From: Gammaproteobacteria bacterium
GTDB lineage: Bacteria; Pseudomonadota; Gammaproteobacteria; Pseudomonadales; UBA5518
Direction of reading: 5' to 3'
Assembly: GCA_016705365.1 (NCBI GenBank)
Contig: JADIYI010000008.1
Span: 930,001-994,000 of the forward strand
Length of the DNA: 64,000 bases
Of this stretch, positions 53,013 through 61,570 are shown piece after piece. A program made the translations under genes and the position numbers. Position 1 is the first letter of the stretch. The number at the start of each line of letters is the position of its first letter. The notes under the pieces were generated by a model. The model did no database searches, was not told where the DNA came from, and was given only the letters and a program-made list of their open reading frames with translations.

Positions 53013-53380
53013 GAGGTCACCTCCAAGGAGGGTTACCGGGTAGACACACCGAGAGCGAAAATGGTTCTTCGCTTCTAACTCAATCTGTCGCAATTGCAGG
53101 GCGCCTTGCCGCAAATTCGATCCTGTGCGCGAGCCGCGACCTTGCGACATAGCGGCCTGCGCCATCCATGTGGATGAACTCGCGTCTGCGGGCGTGCGAA
53201 TGGCAGGGTGCCTGGCATTTAGCGAACCTGGCACGGCCGCATTCAGCCGATCCTGAGTGATGAAATCGCGCAGCGCGATTGCGCCGGTGCCACTAACAAT
53301 ACCCGCGGTTGGCGGTGTTAGACTAACTGCCAAGCAAGGCAGCACCGTGTGCCTGTCGCTCGATTTCCGAGGAGTTGACC
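53013..53380. other. intergenic region with hairpin
   Basis: This 368-bp gap lies between the divergent recombinase and antitoxin genes. It contains the third hairpin CATCC-ATGT-GGATG (53163-53176). No gene is recognised. GAGGAG at about 53369 is the ribosome site of the downstream antitoxin. Confidence 0.4.
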
Positions 53381-53563
53381 ATGCAGATCCAAAGCGTCAA
53401 GCAGAAAGCCCTTGAAGCGATCCAAAAGTTGCCGGACACGGCAGACATGGAGGAGATCATGTACCGGTTGTACGTGCTGGAGAACATTGGCGCGGGCAAC
53501 GGGACGCCATCGAGGGGAACACTCAGCGGGTTGAGGATGATTGAGGATATCCAGTCGTGGTGA
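53381..53563 (+). CDS. antitoxin of a ParE/RelE-like pair
   Basis: A 60-residue protein from ATG 53381 with GAGGAG upstream. It reads MQIQSVKQKALEAIQKLPD, then MEEIMYRLYVLENIG, similar to the antitoxin at 51420-51605. It overlaps the toxin start by 7 bp. Confidence 0.75.
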   Translation: MQIQSVKQKALEAIQKLPDTADMEEIMYRLYVLENIGAGNGTPSRGTLSGLRMIEDIQSW

Positions 53564-53787
53564 CGTGGACGGCCCACGCCAAGGCTCAGCTTCGCCATAT
53601 TCACGACTATATTGCCCAAGATTCGCCGCTCTACGCGATGCGAGTCAGCGAGGCCCTGGTGCAAAAAACCAGTGGCCTGGATGCGTTGCCCCGCTTGGGA
53701 CGGGTAGTCCCTGAGCTAAACGACGACACCGTGCGCGAGTTGTCGCTCTACTCCTACCGGATCCTCTATCAGATCAAGAATGACTAA
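53557..53787 (+). CDS. ParE/RelE-type toxin, C-terminus cut by a frameshift
   Basis: A 76-residue frame from GTG 53557: VTWTAHAKAQLRHIHDYIAQ, VRELSLYSYRILYQIKND, then TAA at 53785. The expected last strand is found in another frame just after the stop (GIAVIHKRRDL, 53798-53830). One inserted or lost base has therefore removed the last residues, and activity is doubtful. Confidence 0.7.
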   Translation: MVTWTAHAKAQLRHIHDYIAQDSPLYAMRVSEALVQKTSGLDALPRLGRVVPELNDDTVRELSLYSYRILYQIKND

Positions 53788-53898
53788 CTCTGATCGAGGT
53801 ATTGCCGTCATCCACAAGCGGCGGGATTTGCACGCCGGAGAAGGGCCCAGAGGGGCTTGATAAGCCGAAGCGAGTGGTGGCGTAGGGGCGTTCCCTTA

Positions 53899-54723
53899 CT
53901 ATTCACGTGCCAACGGATGCGTTCGTGTGTAGACCGCGCGCAGTTCGCGCTGCGAGACATGCGTATAGATCTGCGTCGTGCTGATATCCGCGTGTCCGAG
54001 AAATTCCTGGATGTAGCGGATATCGGCCCCGTGATCGAGCATGTGGGTTGCTGCCGAGTGGCGGAACACCGAGCAGGCGCCAGAGACCAAACTGCCGCTG
54101 CGCCGAATGTATTGCGCAATTTTGCGGGTCAGTGTGCTTCGGGAGATGCGTGTGCCGTAGTTCGAGAGAAACAGCGCCTGGGCGCTTTCCTCGCCTTCAA
54201 GGCCGGACGCACCTCCCGGAGATAGCGCTGCACCCAACTGCAGGCCCGCGCATGCATCGGCACCCGCCGGTCGTGCCCGCCCTTGCACGACGGACCACGA
54301 CGGTGCCGACCTCGAGGTCTACATCGCGGAGATCGAGACGGGAGAGCTCGATGCGCCGTATGCCTGTGGCGTATAGCACTTCAACGAGCGCGCGATCCCG
54401 GATGCCCCTGGAGCCCCTGGCGCTGGGACTGGGTACAAATGACTTCGATCTCCGCACACTGAGGATGCCGCGCGGCAGTCGCCGGGTAGCCGGGGCAGAA
54501 CGAAATCTGCCGTGGGGTCGGTCCGGATGAGCCGACGGCGATACAGCGCTTGGCAGAGCAACAGCACGGCCGTCAGACGGTTGCGGATCGTACCGGGGGC
54601 GAGCGACGCATCGAGCGCACTGCGGTGGGTGACCAGTGAACGGCGGTACGCTTCCAGCACCGAGGCCCGAAGCTGGTGGACACAGGTGACCTCCTCTCGT
54701 GCGCACCAGCGCACGAACCCATC
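53899..54723 (-). pseudogene. tyrosine recombinase copy 3, degenerate
   Basis: Homologous to copy 2 over most of its length, but in several frames. The C-terminal frame is intact (SGACSVFRHSAATHML to THVSQRELRAVYTRTHP); the middle (VLYATGIRRIELSRLDLRD) and the N-terminal part (RSLVTHRSALDASLAPGTI) are in other frames. At least two frameshifts and a loss of the start are present. The homology ends at 54723, where the IS630 element begins. Confidence 0.8.
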
Positions 54724-54725
54724 TA

Positions 54726-55877
54726 GTATAGATCGCCATAAATAGTGTAACATATAGGCTCTTGCAGACAGAGAGGGCTTTTTGTGCGCGTTGCAGTAAA
54801 AATTGTCTTATCCGACGAGGAAGTTGCGCACCTGAGCAAACTATCAAAGTCACGCTCGGTATCGGTCCGCCTCGCAGAACGTTCGCAAATTGTCTTGCTG
54901 GCCGGCAAGAGTCGAACGAACGAAGAGATTGCTGAAGCGCTGGGCGTTACAAGACAGAAGGCGGGTCGCTGGAGACAGCGCTACGCCGAGAGTGGAATCG
55001 ATGGCATCAGCCAGGACGCACCGCGACCAGGGCGCAAACCGAAGATCAGTTCACGCAAGGTTGCCCAGGTGATCAGGCTTACAACGCAAACGACGCCGGA
55101 AAATGCCACCCATTGGGGCCAGCGCCTGATGGCGGAGAAAGCAGCCATTAGCATGTCAACGGTGGCCCGGATCTGGAAGCGCCACGGCTTGAAACCGCAC
55201 CGGATAAGCACGTTCAAGCTATCAAACGATAAAGAGTTCGCCGAGAAGCTGGAGGCGATTGTCGGTCTTTATATATCACCGCCTGAAAATGCCATCGTTT
55301 TCAGTTGTGATGAAAAAAGTCAGATACAAGCACTGGATAGAACGCAGCCGGGCCTGCCCATGAAAAAAGGCAAGGCAGCGACCATGACGCATGATTACAA
55401 ACGCAACGGCACTACGACGCTGTTTGCCGCGCTGAACACCCTGACGGGTGAAGTGCTGGGTACCAGCCCAGCGGCATCGACATCAGGAATGGCTGGTATT
55501 TCTCCGCGAGATCAACAAGACGACGGCCAAGGATAAAGAGATTCACATTATTTGTGACAACTACGCAACGCATAAGCATCCGAAAGTAAAAAGCTGGTTG
55601 AAGTACCACAAGCGATTCCATGTGCACTTCACGCCGACCAGCGCATCGTGGTTAAACATGGTGGAGCGGTTCTTTCGCGAGCTATCTGAGAAGCAGTTGA
55701 AGCGGGGTGTATTCAGTAGTGTGGGCGAGTTGGAAGAGTCGGTCATGGCGTTCATTGAAAGGCACAATAAAGCACCAGCGCCTTACATATGGACCAAATC
55801 TGCGAGCGACATTCTGGAGAAGGTGATGCGCGGTAGAGAAAAACTTAATAAGTTACAAACCGTATGACGACCTACAC
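54726..55877 (+). mobile_element. IS630-family insertion sequence
   Basis: A 1152-bp element flanked by the dinucleotide TA (54724-54725 and 55878-55879). The ends match as imperfect inverted repeats: GTATAGATCGCCATAAATAG at the left and, on the other strand, GTGTAGGTCGTCATACGG at the right. TA duplication and the transposase type agree with IS630/Tc1-mariner-like elements. The right end touches the stop codon of gspF. Confidence 0.8.
54784..55867 (+). pseudogene. IS630 transposase, frameshifted
   Basis: The first frame (GTG 54784 on) carries the HTH region TNEEIAEALGVTRQKAGRWR and the first catalytic Asp (FSCDEKSQIQALDR). After LTGEVLGT the reading must shift to the next frame (HRHQEWLVFLREI), which carries the other two acids (HIICDNYATHKHP and SWLNMVERFFREL). 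The shift is near 55457-55475. It could be a mutation; programmed frameshifting is known in some IS630 members, but no slippery run is seen here. Confidence 0.8.
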
Positions 55878-57061
55878 TAGAGCGGGATGTCGGACACGCT
55901 GGTAATGGCGAGCACGATGCCGATCACGATAGTGCCGATGGCGGTGCCGATCAGCAGGATCGACAGTGGCTCGATCAGCAGCAGTACGCGCTTCATCCGG
56001 TTGCGACTGCTCTTGCCGCTCAGCGCCGCCAGTGCCTTGAGCATGTCGGGCAATCGGCCCGCGCGCTCGCCGGTACGCAACAGATTGTAAGCCGTGGCGT
56101 CGAAAGCGCCCTGTTCCTCGAGCGCTTTCGACAACGACAGTCCGGCTTTCACCGCGCGCGCCGCGGCCTCGAGCCGGCGCCGCCGCGAGGCCAGCCGCAC
56201 GCCGCGGTTGGCGAGTGCCAGCGAATCGAGCATCGGCACGCCCTGTCCGAGCAGCGCGCCGAGCAGCGCCGCCCACGAGGTGGTCTCGGATTCCGTCAGC
56301 CAGGGACCCAGCACCGGCCAGTGCGCGAGCCGGTCGAGCAGCGCGGCGCGTACGCCGGGCCGGCGCAGCGCGTAGACCACACCCGCCACCAGCGCCGCGA
56401 CCAGCAGCAGGCAGGTCAGCAGGTTGCGGTTCAGAAAGCTGCCTGCGCTCAGCACTGCCCATGCCAGCCAGGGCAGCTGCGCGGCGTCCTGCAGCATGCC
56501 GGCAAAGCGCGGCACCACGAAGGCGAACATCACCCCGACGCCCAGAATGCCCGAACCGACCAGCACCGCAGGGTAGATCAGCGCGTTGCGGAGGTCACCG
56601 GCAACTTCCTGCTGATACGCGTACTGGGCGACGGCCTCGTCGAGGCTCTCGGCGAGCTTGCCGGTCATCTCGCCGGCCGCAGCGAGCTGGAAAAAATATT
56701 CCGGCAGGCGCACTCCGCACAGCCGCAACGCCTCGGCAAATGATTTGCCCTGGGCGATCGCGCGCCCCAGCGCCTCCAGCGTCACCCGCAGCGCATCGCG
56801 CTCGTGGGCGCTGGCGATCGAGGCCACGGATTCCGCGATGCCGAGCCCCGAATGCAGCAGCGTGGTGAGCTCGGTGAATGCCAGCAGGATTTCCGCGCTC
56901 GAGGCCGCACCGCCGCCGCCGGCGGGCACGTGCGCGCCGATGCCGAGCACGGTTGCACCCTGACGCTGCAGCTGGCGCCGGGCCTCGCCCTCGTTGGCGG
57001 CTTCCAGCGTGCCACGCTCGAGTTTGCCATCGGCGCTCAGCAACTCGTAGGCAAAGCGCAT
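55877..57061 (-). CDS. gspF: T2SS inner-membrane platform protein GspF
   Basis: A 394-residue protein from ATG 57061, 1 bp after the gspE stop. Two GspF repeats are present, with GLGIAESVASIASA...LRVTLEALGRAIAQG and LGQGVPMLDSLALANRGV. Three membrane segments follow the usual pattern, with the last (GTAIGTIVIGIVLAI) near the C-terminus SVSDIPL. The stop TAG at 55879-55877 uses the TA that borders the IS630 element. gspG should follow directly but is 12.4 kb away. Confidence 0.92.
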   Translation of the reverse strand: MRFAYELLSADGKLERGTLEAANEGEARRQLQRQGATVLGIGAHVPAGGGGAASSAEILLAFTELTTLLHSGLGIAESVASIASAHERDALRVTLEALGRAIAQGKSFAEALRLCGVRLPEYFFQLAAAGEMTGKLAESLDEAVAQYAYQQEVAGDLRNALIYPAVLVGSGILGVGVMFAFVVPRFAGMLQDAAQLPWLAWAVLSAGSFLNRNLLTCLLLVAALVAGVVYALRRPGVRAALLDRLAHWPVLGPWLTESETTSWAALLGALLGQGVPMLDSLALANRGVRLASRRRRLEAAARAVKAGLSLSKALEEQGAFDATAYNLLRTGERAGRLPDMLKALAALSGKSSRNRMKRVLLLIEPLSILLIGTAIGTIVIGIVLAITSVSDIPL

Positions 57062-57062
57062 C

Positions 57063-58727
57063 TCAATGACTCACGACGCGCATCACTTCCTCGACCGAAC
57101 TGATCCCGCGGCTTGCTTTCAACAGCCCGTCCTGGCGCAGGGTCCGCCAGCCGCGTGCGAGCACATGGGACTTGATCTGATCCTGCGCGATATTGCGCGC
57201 GACCAGCGCCTGCAACTGCTCATCGACCGGGATCATCTCGTAGATCCCGGTGCGGCCCCGGTAACCGGTGCCCTGGCAGGCCTTGCAGCCGCGCGCATGG
57301 TGCCAGTCCTGCTCGCCACTCCAGGCCACGATTGCGCTGACTTCGTCGAGAATGTTCTGTGGCACGGTGCTCGGTTCGCGGCAGGCATGACACAGCATGC
57401 GTACCAGGCGCTGGGCCTGCAGGCCACGCACCGGCGCGGCAGCAAGGAACGGTTCGATGCCCATGTTGATCAGGCGGGTGAAGGCCGAAGCGGCATCGTT
57501 GGTATGCAGCGTGGACAGCACCAGGTGACCGGTCAGCGCCGCCTGGATCGCGATCTCGGCGGTTTCGAGGTCACGGATCTCGCCGATCATGATCACGTCC
57601 GGATCCTGGCGCAGGATTGCGCGCAGCGCGCGCGCAAAGGTGTAACCGATGTCCGCGCGCGCCTGAATCTGGGTGATGCCGCTGAGCTGGAATTCCACCG
57701 GGTCCTCGACCGTGATCATCTTGCGGATGCCATCGTTGGCGGCAGTCAGCATCGAGTACAGGGTGGTCGATTTGCCCGAGCCGGTCGGCCCGGTCACGAG
57801 GATGATGCCGTGCGCCTCGCGCGCCCACTCGCCCATCAGCGCGAGATGATCGGGTTCCATTCCGAGGTGTTCCAGATCGAGGTCGGCGCGCTCCTTGGGC
57901 AGCAGTCGCAGCACGATCGACTCGCCATGGACATCCGGTGCGGTCGAGACGCGCACATCGAACTCGCGCCCGCTCACCCGCGTGCTCATGCGCCCGTCCT
58001 GCGGCAGGCGGCGCTCGGCGATATCGGCGCCCGAGATGAGCTTGATGCGCGAAGCCACCGCGGCAAAACGATCCATGGGTTGGGTCATGCGCTGGTGCAG
58101 CACACCATCGACCCGGATGCGCACCACGAACAGCGACTCGCCGGCCTCGATGTGGATATCGGATGCCTTGGCTTCCACGGCTTGCGAGAGGATGTTGTTG
58201 ACCAGTTCGATGATCGGCGCTTCCTCGGCCAGTTCGCGCAATGCCTTGTCGGTGCCGGTGGCGAGTTCATCCATCGCCCGCTCGCGGCCAAGGTAATCGA
58301 GGCAGCGATCGATATCGTGGCGGCGTGCGAGATGCATTGCGAGCGGTGCTCCGGCGGAGCGCGCGGCGAGCGATTGCAGCACCAGCGAGGCAAGCGGGTC
58401 CTGCGCGGTCCAGCCGATCGTGCCATCGGGCATCTGCCACATCAGCACGCGCTGGTCGAGGAACCAGTCGAGCGGTATGCCCGACTCGAGCGCGCCCTGC
58501 AGCATCTGGCTCTCGTCGGGTATCGGCGCGTCCACGCCGAGCACCGGGGCATCGAGTTGCAGCGCCAGCACGCGCAGCAGCGCCTCCTCGGACAGCGCGC
58601 CGGTTCGAAACAGGATCGTGCCGAGCCGCCCGCCGGCGGCGGCCTGTAATTGCAGCGCCTTCTCGACATCCTGCGGATGCACGATTTTCGCATCGATCAG
58701 GAGTTCGCCGATTCGTCGGTTTTCCAC
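57063..58727 (-). CDS. gspE: T2SS assembly ATPase GspE
   Basis: A 554-residue protein from GTG 58727. The N-terminal domains contact GspL. The ATPase part has Walker A GPTGSGKSTTLYSML, the Asp box IMIGEIRDLETAEIA and the His box TGHLVLSTLHTNDA. A tetracysteine zinc motif is present (CHAC and CKAC). It powers pseudopilus assembly. It is the first gene of the operon, so the main promoter should be in the 101-bp gap to the divergent cinA gene. Confidence 0.95.
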   Translation of the reverse strand: MENRRIGELLIDAKIVHPQDVEKALQLQAAAGGRLGTILFRTGALSEEALLRVLALQLDAPVLGVDAPIPDESQMLQGALESGIPLDWFLDQRVLMWQMPDGTIGWTAQDPLASLVLQSLAARSAGAPLAMHLARRHDIDRCLDYLGRERAMDELATGTDKALRELAEEAPIIELVNNILSQAVEAKASDIHIEAGESLFVVRIRVDGVLHQRMTQPMDRFAAVASRIKLISGADIAERRLPQDGRMSTRVSGREFDVRVSTAPDVHGESIVLRLLPKERADLDLEHLGMEPDHLALMGEWAREAHGIILVTGPTGSGKSTTLYSMLTAANDGIRKMITVEDPVEFQLSGITQIQARADIGYTFARALRAILRQDPDVIMIGEIRDLETAEIAIQAALTGHLVLSTLHTNDAASAFTRLINMGIEPFLAAAPVRGLQAQRLVRMLCHACREPSTVPQNILDEVSAIVAWSGEQDWHHARGCKACQGTGYRGRTGIYEMIPVDEQLQALVARNIAQDQIKSHVLARGWRTLRQDGLLKASRGISSVEEVMRVVSH

Positions 58728-58828
58728 GCGCTGTTCTGGCTCCCTGGCAAGGCATGGGGATAACGGGCTGGTGTATTCTCTGCGCTAAACGGGGTCCGAG
58801 ACAATCGAGCCGGACCCGCCATGGAGGA

Positions 58829-60112
58829 ATGGATTTGGAATTGCGGCTTCTGCTGACCGGCAACGAGTTGATGAGCGGAGTCACGGTGGACAGCAATTCG
58901 GCGCTGATTGCGCGGAAACTCGAACCGCTGAGCCTGCAGGTCTGCGCCAAGCACACCATCGGCGACGATCGGGACCTGTTGTGTGCGGAGCTCGAGCGCC
59001 TGGCCAGCGCCAGCGATGTGCTCATCGTGAACGGCGGGCTGGGCCCGACCCGGGATGACCTGACCGCGGAGGCACTGGCTGCCGTGTGCGGTGTGCCGCT
59101 CGAGGAAAGCGCCGTCGCGCTGGCGCACCTCGAGGCATGGAGCGCGCAGCGTGGCTATGCGATGAATGCGGCGAATCGCAAGCAGGCGATGTTGCCCGCG
59201 GGAGCCGCGGTGATCCCCAACGCCGTCGGCAGCGCGGTGGGTTTTCGCGTGCGTTACCGCGATTGCGAGATTCTCTGTACTCCCGGCGTGCCCGGCGAAT
59301 TGCGCGTGATGCTCGACCGGGAAATCGTGCCGTGGCTTGGCGCGCAGTTTCCTGCCGCCGATAGGGTGGTGATCACCCGCCTGCAGTTTTTCGGTATCGG
59401 CGAGTCCGGTTTGCAGCAGCTCCTGAGCGAGCAGTGTCCCGACTGGCCGCCGCATATCGAGCTGGGTTTTCGTGCCGGCGCGCCGACGCTGGAGCTGAAG
59501 ATTTCGAGCCTTCGCGCCGCCGACGAGCGGGATCGGCTCGCCTGCGAACAGCGGGTGCGGGAGCTTTTCGGCGATTACATCATCGGTACCGGTGACACGA
59601 GCCTGGCGCGCTGCGTGGTCGAGTTGCTGGGCAGGGCGGGGCAGCGGGTCGCGACCGCCGAATCCTGCACCGGCGGGCTGATTGCGGCGATGCTCACCGA
59701 GGTGCCGGGCGCTTCGGCGGTCTATGAGGCCGGCGTGGTGAGTTATTCGAACCGCATCAAGCAGCAGCTGCTCGGGGTCGAGGCGCATACGCTGGCCGAG
59801 CACGGCGCGGTGAGCGAGCAGGTGGTGCGCGAAATGGCCCGCGGCGCCCTCGCGCTGAGTGGTGCCGAGCACGTGGTATCGGTATCCGGAGTGGCCGGGC
59901 CCGATGGGGGCAGTGCCGACAAACCAGTCGGAACGGTATGGATCTGCTGGGGCGGGCAGGGCCGGCTGCGCGCCAGGCAGCTGTATTTCCCGGTGGCGCG
60001 CAAGTTGTTCCAGACCATGGTCGCAGCGACCGCGCTCGATCTGCTGCGCCGGGAGATTCTCGGTATCGAAGAGGAGCCACGCTATTTCCGCGAGCGGGTC
60101 CTGAGGCGCTGA
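58829..60112 (+). CDS. cinA: CinA family protein (MoCF-like plus nicotinamide amidase domain)
   Basis: A 427-residue protein from ATG 58829 behind GGAGG. The N-terminal half is the MoaB/Mog-like domain (TGNELMSGVTVDSNSALIA, NGGLGPTRDDLTAEAL). The C-terminal half is the CinA/PncC domain (TAESCTGGLIAAMLTEVPG, SYSNRIKQQLLGV, SGVAGPDGGSADKPVGTV). PncC converts nicotinamide mononucleotide to nicotinate mononucleotide, and the N-terminal domain is an ADP-ribose pyrophosphatase in some members. Confidence 0.9.
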   Translation: MDLELRLLLTGNELMSGVTVDSNSALIARKLEPLSLQVCAKHTIGDDRDLLCAELERLASASDVLIVNGGLGPTRDDLTAEALAAVCGVPLEESAVALAHLEAWSAQRGYAMNAANRKQAMLPAGAAVIPNAVGSAVGFRVRYRDCEILCTPGVPGELRVMLDREIVPWLGAQFPAADRVVITRLQFFGIGESGLQQLLSEQCPDWPPHIELGFRAGAPTLELKISSLRAADERDRLACEQRVRELFGDYIIGTGDTSLARCVVELLGRAGQRVATAESCTGGLIAAMLTEVPGASAVYEAGVVSYSNRIKQQLLGVEAHTLAEHGAVSEQVVREMARGALALSGAEHVVSVSGVAGPDGGSADKPVGTVWICWGGQGRLRARQLYFPVARKLFQTMVAATALDLLRREILGIEEEPRYFRERVLRR

Positions 60113-60116
60113 TCGG

Positions 60117-61514
60117 CTAGCCGGATGCGGCTGCGGTTATCCGCGGCAGCTCGAGCATCAGCGCGGCCTGCGCGGCGGTAGCGACCGGGCGCCCGACTTC
60201 ATTGCACAATTGCACGGCGCGGCGGGTGAGTTCCACATTGTCGGGCTGCCCGCTGCCAAGATGATCTTCCAGCCCGGTGTGCAGGTGCCCGCCGCGTTCG
60301 AGCGCCAGGCGTGCGACGGGCGTCTCGAACAGGTCACCGCCCATCACCGCGACCGACCACGGCAGCTCGCAACCCGCGAGTTGCAGCATTTCCAGGTAGG
60401 CATCGAGCGCTTTTGCGGTCGGCGGCAGACCAAAGCTCACACCCTGTCCCGAGCCGAAATAACCGGCGTCGCCGCCAAAATAGAACTTGATCATGGCGCC
60501 CGGGGGCAGACGCCCGAGTCGCCAGTACACGAGCGCATTGCGCAGAAAGCCTGGCTCGTAGATCGCGAGGCTGATCCCGAGACGGTGGCGTGTGGCCTGC
60601 GCGAGTGCAGTCTCCATGTCGGCAAACGTGTTGATGTACAAAAAGCTGTCGTGGCTCGGCGCGCCGTCGGCGCCGGCCCAGCCGAGGATCATGCTTCCCG
60701 GATCCATCAGCCCGATACGCAACACCCCTGCGCCGGCGAGTATGTCGATATGCGCGAGGCGCTCGCTCATGGTGCTGCCGCCGCCGATTGTCGGGTAGAG
60801 AAGCGCATCGGGTTCGGCGGCGAGGATGGCCCGGTAGCTCTCGAAGTAACGCGCGGCCGCCTGCTCGGGCGGCAGGCCGAAATCGCCGAGCGGCGCGTGC
60901 GTATGCACGATCGAGGCGCCGGCGCGCAGACAGGCAATCGCATCGCGGGTGATCGCCTCCACGGTCACCGGGACGTGCGGGTTTCGCGCGGGCTGGGTCG
61001 CACCATTGATTGCGGTTTCGATGATCACGGGCAGCGCGGCGAACGCGCTGGCGCTCATCGTGGCACGAACACTCGTGCCCGGGTCATGCGCGGGGGCAGC
61101 AGCAGCGAAGAGTGGTGCGTCTCCCGGGGAAACTGCGCCCTGCGGGGCGCTGTCGCGGATCGCTTCCAGCTCGAGCCGCATCTCGCGCACCAGTTGGCGC
61201 GCGGCGGGTGAAGCCAGCGCCTGCTTCAGGTTGCTCTCCGCAGCAGCGCTGCTTGCGCTCCTGACGCTGAGCGGTGCATTGCCGAATACCAGCAGCGTGG
61301 CGCCGACGCTGACTATATCTCCCTCGGCGACGCACAGGCGCGCGATGTGTGCATCGCGGGGCGAGGGAATTTCCGCAACCGCCTTGTCGGTCTCGATCGA
61401 GACCAGCGCCTGGCCGGTGCTGACGGTGTCGCCGGGGGCCACATGCCACTGCACGATCTCCGCATCGCGCAGCCCGTCGGACAGCTCGGGCAGGGTGAAT
61501 TCGGCTTCATTCAT
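60117..61514 (-). CDS. fusion of lipoyl and E3-binding-like domains to a BKACE (DUF849) enzyme
   Basis: A 465-residue protein from ATG 61514. Residues 1-80 form a biotinyl/lipoyl domain, with lipoylation site K44 in SIETDKAVAEIPSP. Residues about 95-130 look like an E3/E1-binding domain (ASPAARQLVREMRLELEAI). From about 160 the sequence is a beta-keto acid cleavage enzyme: LPVIIETAINGATQP, SIVHTHAP with the two zinc His, FYFGGDAGYFGSGQG and HTGLEDHLG. BKACE enzymes cleave a beta-keto acid with acetyl-CoA. A swinging lipoyl arm on such an enzyme is not something I know from the family. No separate E1/E3 genes are near. Confidence 0.8.
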   Translation of the reverse strand: MNEAEFTLPELSDGLRDAEIVQWHVAPGDTVSTGQALVSIETDKAVAEIPSPRDAHIARLCVAEGDIVSVGATLLVFGNAPLSVRSASSAAAESNLKQALASPAARQLVREMRLELEAIRDSAPQGAVSPGDAPLFAAAAPAHDPGTSVRATMSASAFAALPVIIETAINGATQPARNPHVPVTVEAITRDAIACLRAGASIVHTHAPLGDFGLPPEQAAARYFESYRAILAAEPDALLYPTIGGGSTMSERLAHIDILAGAGVLRIGLMDPGSMILGWAGADGAPSHDSFLYINTFADMETALAQATRHRLGISLAIYEPGFLRNALVYWRLGRLPPGAMIKFYFGGDAGYFGSGQGVSFGLPPTAKALDAYLEMLQLAGCELPWSVAVMGGDLFETPVARLALERGGHLHTGLEDHLGSGQPDNVELTRRAVQLCNEVGRPVATAAQAALMLELPRITAAASG

Positions 61515-61570
61515 GGTCCTGGAACTACCTTGCATCGAGGCTCGTTGGCGCGCCCCCCGGGCAGGCGCGT

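Larger units (their letters stand above)
43453..55877. mobile_element. 12.4-kb accretion island splitting the gsp operon
   Basis: gspE-gspF (minus, ending at 55877) and gspG-gspD (minus, starting at 43417) are normally consecutive. The DNA between them consists of IS pieces at both borders, seven toxin-antitoxin pairs, orphan antitoxins, Rhs fragments and three tyrosine-recombinase copies. The left border is an IS1380-like end (CCTAGCCCGG at 43453) and the right border is the IS630 end next to the gspF stop. Some inner parts (50100-51000) are clearly lower in GC than the flanks. This marks successive horizontal insertions. Confidence 0.85.

Noticed and set aside
43453..55877. the island as an integron with attC cassette array
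   Set aside because: The recombinase is XerC-like without a visible integron-specific insertion, TA genes lie in both orientations, and the repeated hairpins are too short and too few to be attC sites.
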